Part shown: one piece after another, positions 53,201-61,317 of the stretch
Position numbering within the stretch: the stretch's first letter is position 1
Layout: every line of letters starts with the position of its first letter
Notes under the pieces: generated by a model
The model's database searches: none
Seen by the model: only the letters and a program-made list of their open reading frames with translations
What the model was told of the DNA's origin: nothing
Made by a program: the position numbers and the translations under genes
Assembly: GCA_036375695.1 (NCBI GenBank)
Contig: DASVBU010000040.1
Coordinates: forward strand, 1 to 64,000
Origin: ZC4RG35 sp036375695
Lineage (GTDB): Bacteria; Actinomycetota; Acidimicrobiia; Spongiisociales; ZC4RG35
Direction of reading: 5' to 3'
Length of the DNA stretch: 64,000 nt

Positions 53201-54460
53201 TCATGTCAGTTCGATTGCTGCGCCCAGCGAAGCGAGTCGTCCGGCGAAGTCCTCGTACCCGCGGTCGATGTGGGCCACGTCGCCCACCTCGGTGACTCCG
53301 TCGGCCCGCAGCCCGGCGATCACCAATGCCGCACCGGCCCGGATATCGGGGGCCAACACGGGACAGCCCTGGAGCTGCTCCACGCCCCGGATCACCGCGT
53401 GAGGGCCCTCGACCGAGATGTCCGCACCCATCCGGGCGAGCTCCCCCACGTAGCGGAACCGGGCGTCGTAGAGGTTCTCGGTGATGACGGAGACCCCGGA
53501 CGCCACGCTGAGATAGGCGACCATCTGGGGGTGCATGTCGGTGTGGAACCCGGGATAGGGCAGGGTGGCGAAGTCCACCGGTGCGGGACGCTCCGGGCCC
53601 TGGATCTGGAACCAGTCGTCCCCCCGCTCCACATTGCAGCCACTGTCCTCCAGCTTGCGCAACTCCATGCGGAGATGGCCCGGCCGGCAGTCGGTGATCG
53701 TGACCTCTCCCCCGGTGATAGCCGCGGCGACCGCGTAGGTGCCGGCCTCGAGACGGTCGGGGATGACGTCGTGTTCCACGGGATTGAGCCTCTCGACGCC
53801 CTCGATGGTGACCAGAGATGTCCCTCCGCCGGTGATCCGGGCTCCCATGGCGTTGAGCAGGTCGATGAGATCCTCGATCTCCGGCTCCCGGGCGGCATTG
53901 ACCACGGTGGTGCGCCCCTCGGCGAGCACGCCGGCGAACAGCAGGTTCTCGGTGGCACCCACGGAGGGGAAGGGAAGCTCGACCTCGGCTCCGCGCATCC
54001 GTCCGTCCACCCGGCCGACCAGCTCGCCGTGGATCAGCTCGAACTTCGCCCCCATCGCCTCCAGACCGTCGAGATGCCACTCGATCGGGCGGGCGCCGAG
54101 GTCGTCGCCGCCGGGCAGGGCGATGCGGGCCTGGCCACAGCGGGAGAGGAGCGGCCCCAGGGCGACTATCGAGGCGCGCATCTTCCGCACCAGCTCGATG
54201 GGGGTCACCGGGTCGACGTCGTCGGGGACCACCGTCCACAGCTCGTGGTCCCCGAACTCGACGGTGCATCCGGTGTGACGGAGCACGTCCGCCATCAGCT
54301 CGACGTCGAGGATGCGGGGGACGTTGGTGAGCCTGTGCCTTCCGGGGGCGAGGAGGGCGGCCACCATCTCCTTCAGGACCGCGTTCTTGGCTCCTCTCAC
54401 TCCGATGGTCCCGGAAAGGACGCGACCCCCCTCGACGGTGATGGTGGGCATCGGCGTCAA
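53201..54460 (-). CDS. murA: UDP-N-acetylglucosamine 1-carboxyvinyltransferase, Asp-type
   Basis: A 419-aa enzyme for the first committed step of peptidoglycan synthesis. Typical segments are GVRGAKNAVLKEM, MRASIVALGPLLSRCGQARI, GARPIEWHLDGLEAMGA and FPSVGATENLLFAG. The residue that is Cys115 in E. coli is Asp119 here (PGGDDLGARP). This is the form known from Mycobacterium and Chlamydia that is not inactivated by fosfomycin. It is divergent from rpiB. Confidence 0.95.
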   Translation of the reverse strand: MTPMPTITVEGGRVLSGTIGVRGAKNAVLKEMVAALLAPGRHRLTNVPRILDVELMADVLRHTGCTVEFGDHELWTVVPDDVDPVTPIELVRKMRASIVALGPLLSRCGQARIALPGGDDLGARPIEWHLDGLEAMGAKFELIHGELVGRVDGRMRGAEVELPFPSVGATENLLFAGVLAEGRTTVVNAAREPEIEDLIDLLNAMGARITGGGTSLVTIEGVERLNPVEHDVIPDRLEAGTYAVAAAITGGEVTITDCRPGHLRMELRKLEDSGCNVERGDDWFQIQGPERPAPVDFATLPYPGFHTDMHPQMVAYLSVASGVSVITENLYDARFRYVGELARMGADISVEGPHAVIRGVEQLQGCPVLAPDIRAGAALVIAGLRADGVTEVGDVAHIDRGYEDFAGRLASLGAAIELT

Positions 54461-54531
54461 TGTAGTGGTGGGTGCGGGCGGCGCCGGCGATGGCGATCGG
54501 GACCCCAGTCGATGGCTACCCTGCCGTGGCC

Positions 54532-54972
54532 ATGCGAATTGCTCTCGGGTCGGATCACGCCGGCTACTCGATGAAGGAACACCTTGCGGCGTGGCTCGCC
54601 GAATCCGGCCACGCGGTCTACGACCTCGGGACCCATTCCGAAGACCCGGTCGACTATCCCGACTACTCCGCGTCGGTGGCGCGTGCGGTGCTCGACGGTC
54701 GGGCCGACCGGGGGATCATCGTCTGCGGCTCGGGCGCCGGCGCCTGCATCGCGGCCAACAAGCTCGCGGGCATCCGGGCGGGGGTGGCGCACGACGCCTA
54801 CACCGCCCGGCAGATGGTGGAGCACGACGACGTCAACGTGCTCTGCCTCGGCTCCCGTGTCATCGGGCCGGCTTTGGCCGAGACCGTGGTCCAGACCTTC
54901 ATCGAGGCTCGGTTCTCCCGCGAGGATCGCCACGTCCGCCGCCTGGAGAAGATCCGGGCCCTGGAGCAGTAG
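54532..54972 (+). CDS. rpiB: ribose-5-phosphate isomerase B
   Basis: A 146-aa RpiB/LacAB-type isomerase of the pentose phosphate pathway. Visible features are IALGSDHAGYSMKEHL at the start, the anion-binding YPDYSASVARAV, catalytic Cys65 in CGSGAGACIAANK and VNVLCLGSRVIG. The ATG at 54532 gives the normal length; the longer frame to 54472 is upstream leader. It is convergent with the thioredoxin gene, one base apart. Confidence 0.93.
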   Translation: MRIALGSDHAGYSMKEHLAAWLAESGHAVYDLGTHSEDPVDYPDYSASVARAVLDGRADRGIIVCGSGAGACIAANKLAGIRAGVAHDAYTARQMVEHDDVNVLCLGSRVIGPALAETVVQTFIEARFSREDRHVRRLEKIRALEQ

Positions 54973-54973
54973 G

Positions 54974-55591
54974 TCAGCCCTCGATCGAACTCTCGGCGAT
55001 CGCCGCCAGGGCGTTCAGACCACTGACACCGATCTCACCGGCCGCCCGGCCCAGATTCTTGTTCTCGCCGTCGAGCACGATGTAGGTGGGCGTGGAGAGG
55101 ACCCCGAAGCCCTGGACGATCTCGTTCTCGGCGCTGTCCATCACCGTGGGAACGTCCCAGCCTTCGCGCTCCAGCCAGTCCTGGGGCGGGAAGTTGGGGC
55201 GGCTGGCGTTGGTGAAGATGGTCGCCGCGTAGAGGTCGACACCTTCGGGGAGCCCGCCGTCTTCGAGCCAGTCGATGATGCGGGGCACCTCCGCCTGGCA
55301 ATGGGGGCACCAATGGGCGAGGAAGACAACGATCTTGGGCCGGCCGTCGGGCCCGATGGTGATCTCGTTGCCGTTCCAGTCGGTCCCCGTGACGGTCGGA
55401 GCGGTCATCCCCACCGCCGGATCACCGGCGTTGGGGTTCTCCACCATCGGGAGGTTCTCGCCTTCCACGGTCGGGTCCCCATAACCGGCGTTGGGATCCC
55501 TGGCCGGCTCGTTGGCGATGGCCCAGGCGAGACCGACGATCAGGGCCAGGCCGACGACACCCCCGACGATCCAGAGCAGCTTCTTGTTCAT
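54974..55591 (-). CDS. membrane-anchored thioredoxin-fold protein
   Basis: A 205-aa exported redox protein. The N-terminal helix (about 5-25) anchors it, an Asp/Gly/Pro-rich linker follows, and the thioredoxin fold has the active site Cys95-Cys98 (HWCPHCQAE) and the cis-Pro in STPTYIV. The CPHC motif is the DsbA type, which favours oxidation. It overlaps the DsbB-like gene as ATGA, so the two probably form an oxidase pair for exported proteins. Confidence 0.9.
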   Translation of the reverse strand: MNKKLLWIVGGVVGLALIVGLAWAIANEPARDPNAGYGDPTVEGENLPMVENPNAGDPAVGMTAPTVTGTDWNGNEITIGPDGRPKIVVFLAHWCPHCQAEVPRIIDWLEDGGLPEGVDLYAATIFTNASRPNFPPQDWLEREGWDVPTVMDSAENEIVQGFGVLSTPTYIVLDGENKNLGRAAGEIGVSGLNALAAIAESSIEG

Positions 55592-56121
55592 TCCTTCTTC
55601 GCCTTCACGTAGAACAGGAGCAGGACGGAGATGAGCGTAAACCCGGCTCCGGCCATAAACGGGATCGAGACGAACCCGAAGACCTCGACATAGCGGGCGC
55701 TACAGGGGTTGGTCGGGTTGCAGGAGATGCCCTCGAGATGCGGGAAGATCTGGATGACGTAGTGGTAGACCGAGGTGGCGAGGCCGAGGAGCGACATGGG
55801 CAACGCGACATACTTCACCGCCGGCTTCTTCCAGATCGCCCCGCCGAGCAGTATCAGTGACAGGGGGTACATGAATCCACGCTGCACCCAGCAGAGCAGG
55901 CATGGGACGAACCCCACGACCTCCGAGTAGACGAGCGAACCGGTGGTGCACACTGCAGCCACCGCCCAGGCCAGCCAGAGGGCGCCATTCCCGAGCAGCC
56001 GACCCGCCGCCTCCCGGCCCTTGGCGAGCCGGTAGGTCACGAGCGCCGCGGCGCCGGCCAGGGACACCAGAGCGAGCAGCGCCAGGAAGGTGTTGTAGAG
56101 GCGGAGGGCTTGATCGGACAT
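55588..56121 (-). CDS. DsbB/BdbC-like disulfide-bond oxidoreductase
   Basis: A 177-aa membrane protein with four to five helices. Two cysteine pairs are present: Cys74/Cys77 (VPCLLCWVQR) and Cys134/Cys140 (SCNPTNPCSARYV), as in DsbB-type quinone-linked oxidases. It would reoxidise the coupled thioredoxin-like protein and pass electrons to menaquinone. It is the first gene of the pair; a small unknown gene precedes it on the same strand. Confidence 0.9.
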   Translation of the reverse strand: MSDQALRLYNTFLALLALVSLAGAAALVTYRLAKGREAAGRLLGNGALWLAWAVAAVCTTGSLVYSEVVGFVPCLLCWVQRGFMYPLSLILLGGAIWKKPAVKYVALPMSLLGLATSVYHYVIQIFPHLEGISCNPTNPCSARYVEVFGFVSIPFMAGAGFTLISVLLLFYVKAKKE

Positions 56122-56159
56122 GGTCAGCGGAGCGTAACGACGCGTGGAGATCTAGCTGC

Positions 56160-56480
56160 TCAGTAGCTGGAGAAGCGGCCTGGAGGCGACAGCTCGTCCG
56201 GGTCCACGATCTTTACCTCGGCGGTCTCACCCATCTCCTGGATGACCGAGGCGTGGACCTCGAGCTGGGTCGGGGAGGCGACCTTGAGCAGTTGGTAGCG
56301 ATGCCTCTCCCCGTCGATGGTCAGGTCGACACTGGCCATCAGACCCGAGGGAGGCGCATCCACCGTGCCGCCGGCCGCTGCGGCGAGGCTGCGCAGCATG
56401 TTGAGGGCGATCTGATAGGTGGAGAAGGGTCCGAACACCTCCGGTTCTGCTCCCTCAGGCAGGTAGAGGATCATGTACAT
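56160..56480 (-). CDS. hypothetical protein, 106 aa
   Basis: I do not recognise this protein. It begins MYMILYLPEGAEPEVFGPFS, continues with a helix (YQIALNMLRSLAAAAGG) and then alternating strands (ASVDLTIDGERHRYQLLKV, TAEVKIVDPDEL). There is no signal peptide or membrane helix. It lies between the tRNA region and dsbB, all on the minus strand. Confidence 0.6.
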   Translation of the reverse strand: MYMILYLPEGAEPEVFGPFSTYQIALNMLRSLAAAAGGTVDAPPSGLMASVDLTIDGERHRYQLLKVASPTQLEVHASVIQEMGETAEVKIVDPDELSPPGRFSSY

Positions 56481-56538
56481 GCCGGCAGGAGAGTGTAAGG
56501 CCGACCCTCATGGCGTGCCCCGGTCCGGGGCGAAGTTG

Positions 56539-56596
56539 TGGCAGTCCCGACCGGATTCGAACCGGCGTTTCCGGCCATGAACGGGGCCCGGCGTCC
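56539..56596 (-). pseudogene. decayed partial tRNA-Glu copy
   Basis: Bases 56539-56575 repeat exactly the 3' half of the tRNA-Glu gene at 56631-56667, including the TTCGAAT loop and encoded CCA. The copy continues with CCGGCGTCC (56588-56596), matching 56676-56684, but the anticodon loop is replaced by 12 unrelated bases instead of 8. The acceptor 5' side and D arm are lost. It is either a decayed tandem duplicate or a scar of integration at the tRNA 3' end. Confidence 0.75.
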
Positions 56597-56630
56597 GATC
56601 CCAAGCAACAAACGAGTTGCCTGTCTGACG

Positions 56631-56706
56631 TGGCAGTCCCGACCGGATTCGAACCGGCGTTTCCGGCTTGAAAGGCCGGCGTCCTAGGCCGCTGGACGAC
56701 GGGACC
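56631..56706 (-). tRNA. tRNA-Glu (anticodon TTC)
   Basis: A 76-base cloverleaf on the minus strand: acceptor GGTCCCG/CGGGACT with a G-T first pair, anticodon stem CCGGC-CTTTCAA-GCCGG reading TTC, T loop TTCGAAT, discriminator G and encoded CCA. It begins 35 bases after gltX on the same strand, so the tRNA may be cut from the gltX transcript. Confidence 0.93.
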
Positions 56707-56741
56707 AGGGGTTCGACGATGAGGTTACGGCCCGGAGGGGC

Positions 56742-58163
56742 TCACCCCAACTCTCTGCGAGCCCGGCGGATCCGTTCCAGGGTGCGGTCCCGCCCGAGGG
56801 CCGCCATGGATTCGAACAACGGCGGGCTCACGGAAGTTCCCGTCACCGCCACGCGGACCGGCTGGAACACCTTGGCCGCACCGATCCCCAGCTCCTCGGG
56901 CAGCTTGCGCATCCGTTCCTCTACGCCGCCGGCATCCCAATCGTCCAGGGACTCGAGAGCGTCGAGGGCACGATCGAGCACGCCCGCGACGCCGTCCTTG
57001 GCCATCACCTTCTCCCACGCCGCCGGGTCGTACGCCTCGAAGTCGACGAAGAGGAACCTGACCTGCTCGGCCGCCTCCGGAAGGAGGTGTGTCCGCTCCT
57101 GCACGAGTTGCGAGATCTGGAGGAAGCGTTCCCACTCCTCGGGATCGAGCGCACGGCCCACGTCCTTTTCGATCCAGGGCCGGACCATCTCCCGGAACCG
57201 CTCCGGCTCCAACGCCCGGATGTACTCCCCGTTCATCCACTTCAGCTTCTCGGGGTCGAAGGCGGCCGGGTTCTTGGAGACGTCGGCCAGGTCGAAGGCG
57301 GCGATGGCCTGCTCCTTGGTGAAGATCGTGGTCTCGGCGTCGAGCGACCAGCCGAGATTGGCGAGGTAGTTGAACATCGCCTCGGGGAGGTAGCCGGCCT
57401 CCCGATACTCCGAGAGGGCGGTGGCGCCGTGGCGCTTGGACAGCTTGCGGCCGTCGGTCCCGAAGAGCAGGGGCAGGTGGGCATAGACCGGCTCGGTATG
57501 ACCCATCGCCCTGGTGAGCAGGATGTGCTTCGGCGTCGACGGGAGCAGGTCCTCGCCCCGGGCGACGTGGGTGATCTCGTAGTCGACGTCGTCGGTGGTC
57601 GACGCCAGGTGGTAGGTGGGTGTGCCGTCGGAGCGGAGGATGACGAAGTCGTCGACGTCCTGGGGCTCAAAGCTGATGCGGCCCCGGACCAGGTCTTCGA
57701 ACACGATCGGGGCGTCCTGGGGGATGGACAGCCGGATGGCGCCTTCGGTGCGCTCCTTCTCGGGGCGACGGATGTAGTGGCCCGGGTGCTTCCCCTCGGC
57801 CTGGGCGCGTTGCCTGAGCTCCTCCAGCTCCTCGGCGGTGCGATCGTCGAAGTAGGCGGCACCGGACTCCACGAGCGAGTGGGCCACCTCGCGGTAGCGA
57901 TCGAACCGATCCGACTGGCGATAGGTGCCGTGAGGGCCGCCGACCCTCGGGCCCTCGTCCCAGTCCAGGCCGAGCCAGAGGATCGACTCGAGGATCTCGT
58001 CCTCGTACTCCTGGGTGGAGCGCTCCAGGTCGGTGTCGTCGATCCGGACGATGAAGACGCCGCCATGATGCCGGGCGAACAGCCAGTTGAAGAGCGCAGC
58101 GCGGGCGGTGCCCACGTGGAGGAACCCGGTCGGCGAGGGGGCCATCCGGACACGGACGGTCAC
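56742..58163 (-). CDS. gltX: glutamyl-tRNA synthetase
   Basis: A 473-aa class I synthetase. The HIGH-type motif is in PSPTGFLHVGTARAALFNW (His16), and KMSKS is KLSKR at 240-244. HVARGEDLLPSTPKHILL and FRIDD-like VRIDDTDLERS are typical. The start is GTG, overlapping the FAH-family stop as GTGA. The tRNA-Glu gene lies just downstream, an uncommon pairing of a synthetase with its own tRNA. Confidence 0.96.
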   Translation of the reverse strand: MTVRVRMAPSPTGFLHVGTARAALFNWLFARHHGGVFIVRIDDTDLERSTQEYEDEILESILWLGLDWDEGPRVGGPHGTYRQSDRFDRYREVAHSLVESGAAYFDDRTAEELEELRQRAQAEGKHPGHYIRRPEKERTEGAIRLSIPQDAPIVFEDLVRGRISFEPQDVDDFVILRSDGTPTYHLASTTDDVDYEITHVARGEDLLPSTPKHILLTRAMGHTEPVYAHLPLLFGTDGRKLSKRHGATALSEYREAGYLPEAMFNYLANLGWSLDAETTIFTKEQAIAAFDLADVSKNPAAFDPEKLKWMNGEYIRALEPERFREMVRPWIEKDVGRALDPEEWERFLQISQLVQERTHLLPEAAEQVRFLFVDFEAYDPAAWEKVMAKDGVAGVLDRALDALESLDDWDAGGVEERMRKLPEELGIGAAKVFQPVRVAVTGTSVSPPLFESMAALGRDRTLERIRRARRELG

Positions 58164-58921
58164 GCAGCCACCACCCGATTGACGAGGGTCCCGATGCCGT
58201 CAACCTCGACCTCCATGAGGTCACCCGGCTGAACCGGCCCGACGCCGGAAGGCGTCCCGGTGAGCACCACGTCACCCGGGAGCAGGGTCGTGAACGCCGA
58301 CACGTACTCGATGATCTCGGCCACCCCGAACACCATGTCGGACGTGAACCCCGCCTGGCGGACGTCTCCGTTGACCCGGCAGATCACGGCGAGCCGCTCG
58401 GTCGGGTCGAGCTCGGTCTCGATCACAGGGCCAAGCGGGCAGAACGTGTCGAAGCCCTTGGCCCGAGCCCACTGCCCGTCCTTCCGCTGCAGGTCGCGGG
58501 CGGTGACGTCGTTGGCGGCCGTGTAACCGAAGATGTAGGTGGCGGCGTCCTCCGCCTTCACGTTGCGGGCGGGCCGGCCGATCACGACGGCGAGCTCGGC
58601 CTCGTGATGCACCTCGGAGCTGAGCCGCGGGTACACCACGTGGGCGTTGGGCCCGATCACAGACGTGGACGGCTTGAGGAAGATCAGCGGCTCGTCCGGG
58701 ACGTTCCCGCCCATCTCACTGGCGTGGTCCTCGTAGTTCTTGCCGACACAGACGATCTTGGTGGGGAGCACCGGGGCGAGGAGGTTCGCCTTCGACCAGG
58801 GCACCACGGCCTCCGTCGGCTCCCAGACCACGAAGGGGCTCCCCTTGTAGACCATGACGCCCTCGGCGTCGGCGACTCCGTAGACGATGTCGTCGTCGGC
58901 CTTGATGCGGACGATCTTCAC
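58160..58921 (-). CDS. fumarylacetoacetate hydrolase family protein
   Basis: A 253-aa FAH-fold enzyme. VCVGKNYEDHASEMGG, FLKPSTSVIGP, metal ligands in EVHHEAELAVVIG and NDVTARDLQ, and TGTPSGVGPVQPGD are family signatures. Members act on 2-keto or acylpyruvate acids, for example as oxaloacetate decarboxylase or acylpyruvase. The GTG at 58921 overlaps the upstream stop as GTGA, and the stop overlaps gltX. Confidence 0.9.
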   Translation of the reverse strand: MKIVRIKADDDIVYGVADAEGVMVYKGSPFVVWEPTEAVVPWSKANLLAPVLPTKIVCVGKNYEDHASEMGGNVPDEPLIFLKPSTSVIGPNAHVVYPRLSSEVHHEAELAVVIGRPARNVKAEDAATYIFGYTAANDVTARDLQRKDGQWARAKGFDTFCPLGPVIETELDPTERLAVICRVNGDVRQAGFTSDMVFGVAEIIEYVSAFTTLLPGDVVLTGTPSGVGPVQPGDLMEVEVDGIGTLVNRVVAA

Positions 58922-59403
58922 TGCCGGCCGCTCCGGTGGTGCTGCGCCCACTTGATGTGCTCGGGGGACTCCACGAGGAGCTGCCGGTCGACCTCCATGA
59001 CCGCGGTCTCTCCCGGACGCTTGTCGTACGGGACCGCCGCCAGCCAACGCCGGCGACGCTCGACCACCTCCGGCGGCGCCTCGTGGTCATAGCCGAGCAG
59101 GGCGAGCACCGCTTCGACGTCGGAGCGGACCGCGGCCCGGCCCAGTGCCGCCGCCCGGGCCATGACCAGGCCGGTCACGACCTCTTCGAGACCCGGTTCA
59201 TCGGGCAGTTCGAATCGCCGCACCACCTTCACGGCCCAGCCCGGATCGGGGCCGACCACGTCGTATGGGCCGAACCGGTCGGGGTCGTTGGGGGCGTCGG
59301 GCACGCCCGGCTTGTGCGCCCGCCACCTGCGGGAAGCGGGGGGCTGCAGCGACCGCCGCGGGCGATCGGCGTCCGTGATGCGAACGTTGGGCTGCTGAGC
59401 CAT
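58918..59403 (-). CDS. hypothetical protein, 161 aa
   Basis: No family is recognised. The N-terminal 35 residues are basic and Pro-rich. A folded part follows with FGPYDVVGPDPGWAVKVVRR, a helical LEEVVTGLVMARAAALGRAA and EVDRQLLVESPEHIKWAQHH. It may be an actinobacterial conserved protein. It sits between ilvE and the FAH gene, overlapped at both ends, which supports its being real. Confidence 0.7.
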   Translation of the reverse strand: MAQQPNVRITDADRPRRSLQPPASRRWRAHKPGVPDAPNDPDRFGPYDVVGPDPGWAVKVVRRFELPDEPGLEEVVTGLVMARAAALGRAAVRSDVEAVLALLGYDHEAPPEVVERRRRWLAAVPYDKRPGETAVMEVDRQLLVESPEHIKWAQHHRSGRQ

Positions 59404-60317
59404 CAGACGTAGCTGAGCCAGTGCAGGTAGTCGTCGAGCTTCCCGGTGACCGCGTCCCGGTACAACTCCACGGCCTTGAGGGTGACGGGGCCGGGCCGGC
59501 CATCTCCGACCGGCCGCCCATCGACGCTCCGAACCGGCGTCACCTCGGCGGCGGTGCCCGCCAGGAAGACCTCGTCTGCCGTGTACAGGTCGCCGCGGAG
59601 CAGGACTGTCTCGACCACTTCCACGCCTTCGGCGCGCAGCAGGGTCATCACCGAGTCACGGGTGATGCCCTTGAGGATCCCGGACGCCACCGGTGGAGTC
59701 TTCACCACACCTGCCTCGACGACGAAGAGGTTCATCCCGCTGCCCTCGGCGACGTGCCCGGCGTCGTTGAGCATGATCGCCTCGTCGTACCCGGCCTTCA
59801 ACGCTTCGCCCTTCGCCAGCATCGAGTTGAGGTAGGCCCCGGAGCCCTTGGCGGTGGGGATGAAGGCGTTGTGGGAGATCCGCCGCCAACTGGAGACCAT
59901 TGTGGTGATCCCCTCCCTGGCCGCGTTCGAGCCGTGATAGGCGCCCATCGGAAATGCCGCCATCATGGTGTGGACGGGGCTGTTCGTCGGATAGAGGCCG
60001 ACGTCGCCATCGCCCCAGAAGGTGAGCGGTCTGATGTAGGCGCTCTCGAGACCGGTCACCCCGAGCAACTCGAGACAGCCCGCCACCAATTGCTCGGTGG
60101 ACCACTCGAGCGGGATCTCGTAGGCCCGGGCCGAGTCGTGCAGGCGGTCCATGTGATCCTTGAGCCGGAACACGGCCGGACCTTCGGGAGTGAGATAGGC
60201 GCGGATCCCCTCGAAGACCCCGGTTCCGTACTGGAGGGCGTGGGTCAGGAAATGGACCCTGGCGTCCTCCCAGGGGATCAGCTCGCCATCACTCCAGATG
60301 TGGGTGGCGGTCTCCAT
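59403..60317 (-). CDS. ilvE: branched-chain amino acid aminotransferase
   Basis: A 304-aa class IV PLP enzyme that moves the amino group between glutamate and branched-chain keto acids. HALQYGTGVFEGIRAY and YIRPLTFWGDG are typical, the PLP Lys is Lys157 (PTAKGSGAYLNS), and EGSGMNLFVV follows. The ATG at 60317 matches the IlvE start WSDGELIPWEDARVHF. It is the first gene of the cluster ending with gltX and tRNA-Glu. Confidence 0.94.
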   Translation of the reverse strand: METATHIWSDGELIPWEDARVHFLTHALQYGTGVFEGIRAYLTPEGPAVFRLKDHMDRLHDSARAYEIPLEWSTEQLVAGCLELLGVTGLESAYIRPLTFWGDGDVGLYPTNSPVHTMMAAFPMGAYHGSNAAREGITTMVSSWRRISHNAFIPTAKGSGAYLNSMLAKGEALKAGYDEAIMLNDAGHVAEGSGMNLFVVEAGVVKTPPVASGILKGITRDSVMTLLRAEGVEVVETVLLRGDLYTADEVFLAGTAAEVTPVRSVDGRPVGDGRPGPVTLKAVELYRDAVTGKLDDYLHWLSYV

Positions 60318-60374
60318 GACCCAAAGGCTAAACGAGCCCGGGGAGTGGCGCGTCCGGGCCCTACGCTGGCGACC

Positions 60375-60833
60375 GTGGCTCGCCTCATCGCCTCGTTCTT
60401 CGGCACCGGCCTCATCCTTCGCCGGATCCGCGGCAAGGACATCGGGTCGGGCACGGTGGGTGGCCTGTTCGCCGCCGCCCTCGCCCTGTGGCTCGGCCGT
60501 GCGGCGGGATGGCCCTGGGTGCTCGGTCTGACGGTGCTCGGGTTGGTGGCGGGGACGGCGGCCATCCGATCGATCCATGACCGGGAAGGAGACGCCGGGT
60601 GGATCGTGGTCGACGAGGCGACCGGCGCGTTCCTCTCCCTCATCGGCGTCACCGCCTATCCGGCCGCGCTCGTCGCCTTCGCCGTGTTCCGCCTCGCCGA
60701 CATCTTCAAGCGCTTCTTTCCCGGCGTGGAACGGGCGGAGAACATCCCGGGCCCGGCGGGGGTGGTCGCCGACGACCTCGTGGCCGGGATCTATGGACTT
60801 TTGGCCGGTCACATCGTCCAGAGGCTTGTCTAG
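60375..60833 (+). CDS. pgpA: phosphatidylglycerophosphatase A
   Basis: A 152-aa membrane phosphatase of the PgpA family that makes phosphatidylglycerol. KDIGSGTVGGLFAAAL, GWIVVDEATGAFLSLIG, FRLADIFKRFFPG and ADDLVAGIYG correspond to the family's conserved Asp-rich blocks. Three or four membrane helices are visible. The GTG at 60375 is used. It is divergent from ilvE, 57 bases apart. Confidence 0.85.
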   Translation: MARLIASFFGTGLILRRIRGKDIGSGTVGGLFAAALALWLGRAAGWPWVLGLTVLGLVAGTAAIRSIHDREGDAGWIVVDEATGAFLSLIGVTAYPAALVAFAVFRLADIFKRFFPGVERAENIPGPAGVVADDLVAGIYGLLAGHIVQRLV

Positions 60834-60854
60834 ATTGCGAAACAGGAGGCCCGA

Positions 60855-61295
60855 ATGACCTGGAACGTCAAGACAATCATCCTCGGAGTCGATGGCTCCG
60901 AGGGCGCGGAGAGGGCGGCTCGACAGGCCGTCGACGTAGCCCGCAACACCGGAGCCAAGCTCCTCATCACGACCGTCGTCCGCCCACCGGAGGGCTGGTG
61001 GGGCGTCGGGGGGGCGCCACCGACCCCCGAGGCGCTCTCGACCGCCCTGATCGAAGGGCAGAAGGAGGTGCTCGACCAGCTGGTGTCCGGCCTCGACCTC
61101 GAGGGCGTGGACTACGAGACGGTCCAGGACCTCGGCGACCCGGCGAGCCGTCTCATCGCCCTGGCGGAGGAGCGCAACGCCGATCTCATGGTCATCGGGC
61201 GTCGCGGCGCCGGGCTGGTGGAGAGGGTGATCCTCGGCTCGGTGGCCGACCGGGTCTGCCATCACTCCCCCTGCCCCGTCCTGCTGGTTCCCTAG
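60855..61295 (+). CDS. universal stress protein (UspA family)
   Basis: A 146-aa Usp domain. VDGSEGAERAARQAVDVAR opens the fold, and the ATP-binding loop is GRRGAGLVERVILGSVADRV followed by CHHSPCPVLLVP. CAGGAGG lies before the ATG. It is a cytosolic nucleotide-binding stress protein without further clues to its partner. Confidence 0.92.
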   Translation: MTWNVKTIILGVDGSEGAERAARQAVDVARNTGAKLLITTVVRPPEGWWGVGGAPPTPEALSTALIEGQKEVLDQLVSGLDLEGVDYETVQDLGDPASRLIALAEERNADLMVIGRRGAGLVERVILGSVADRVCHHSPCPVLLVP

Positions 61296-61317
61296 ACGGC
61301 GCCGCCGTCGCGGCGCC

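Noticed and set aside
56539..56596. A second functional tRNA
   Set aside because: Only the 3' half is conserved; the anticodon loop is replaced and the D arm and 5' acceptor strand cannot be found.
59421..60374. A 470-residue start for the pgpA frame
   Set aside because: The upstream part is the antisense of ilvE; only the last 152 residues match PgpA.
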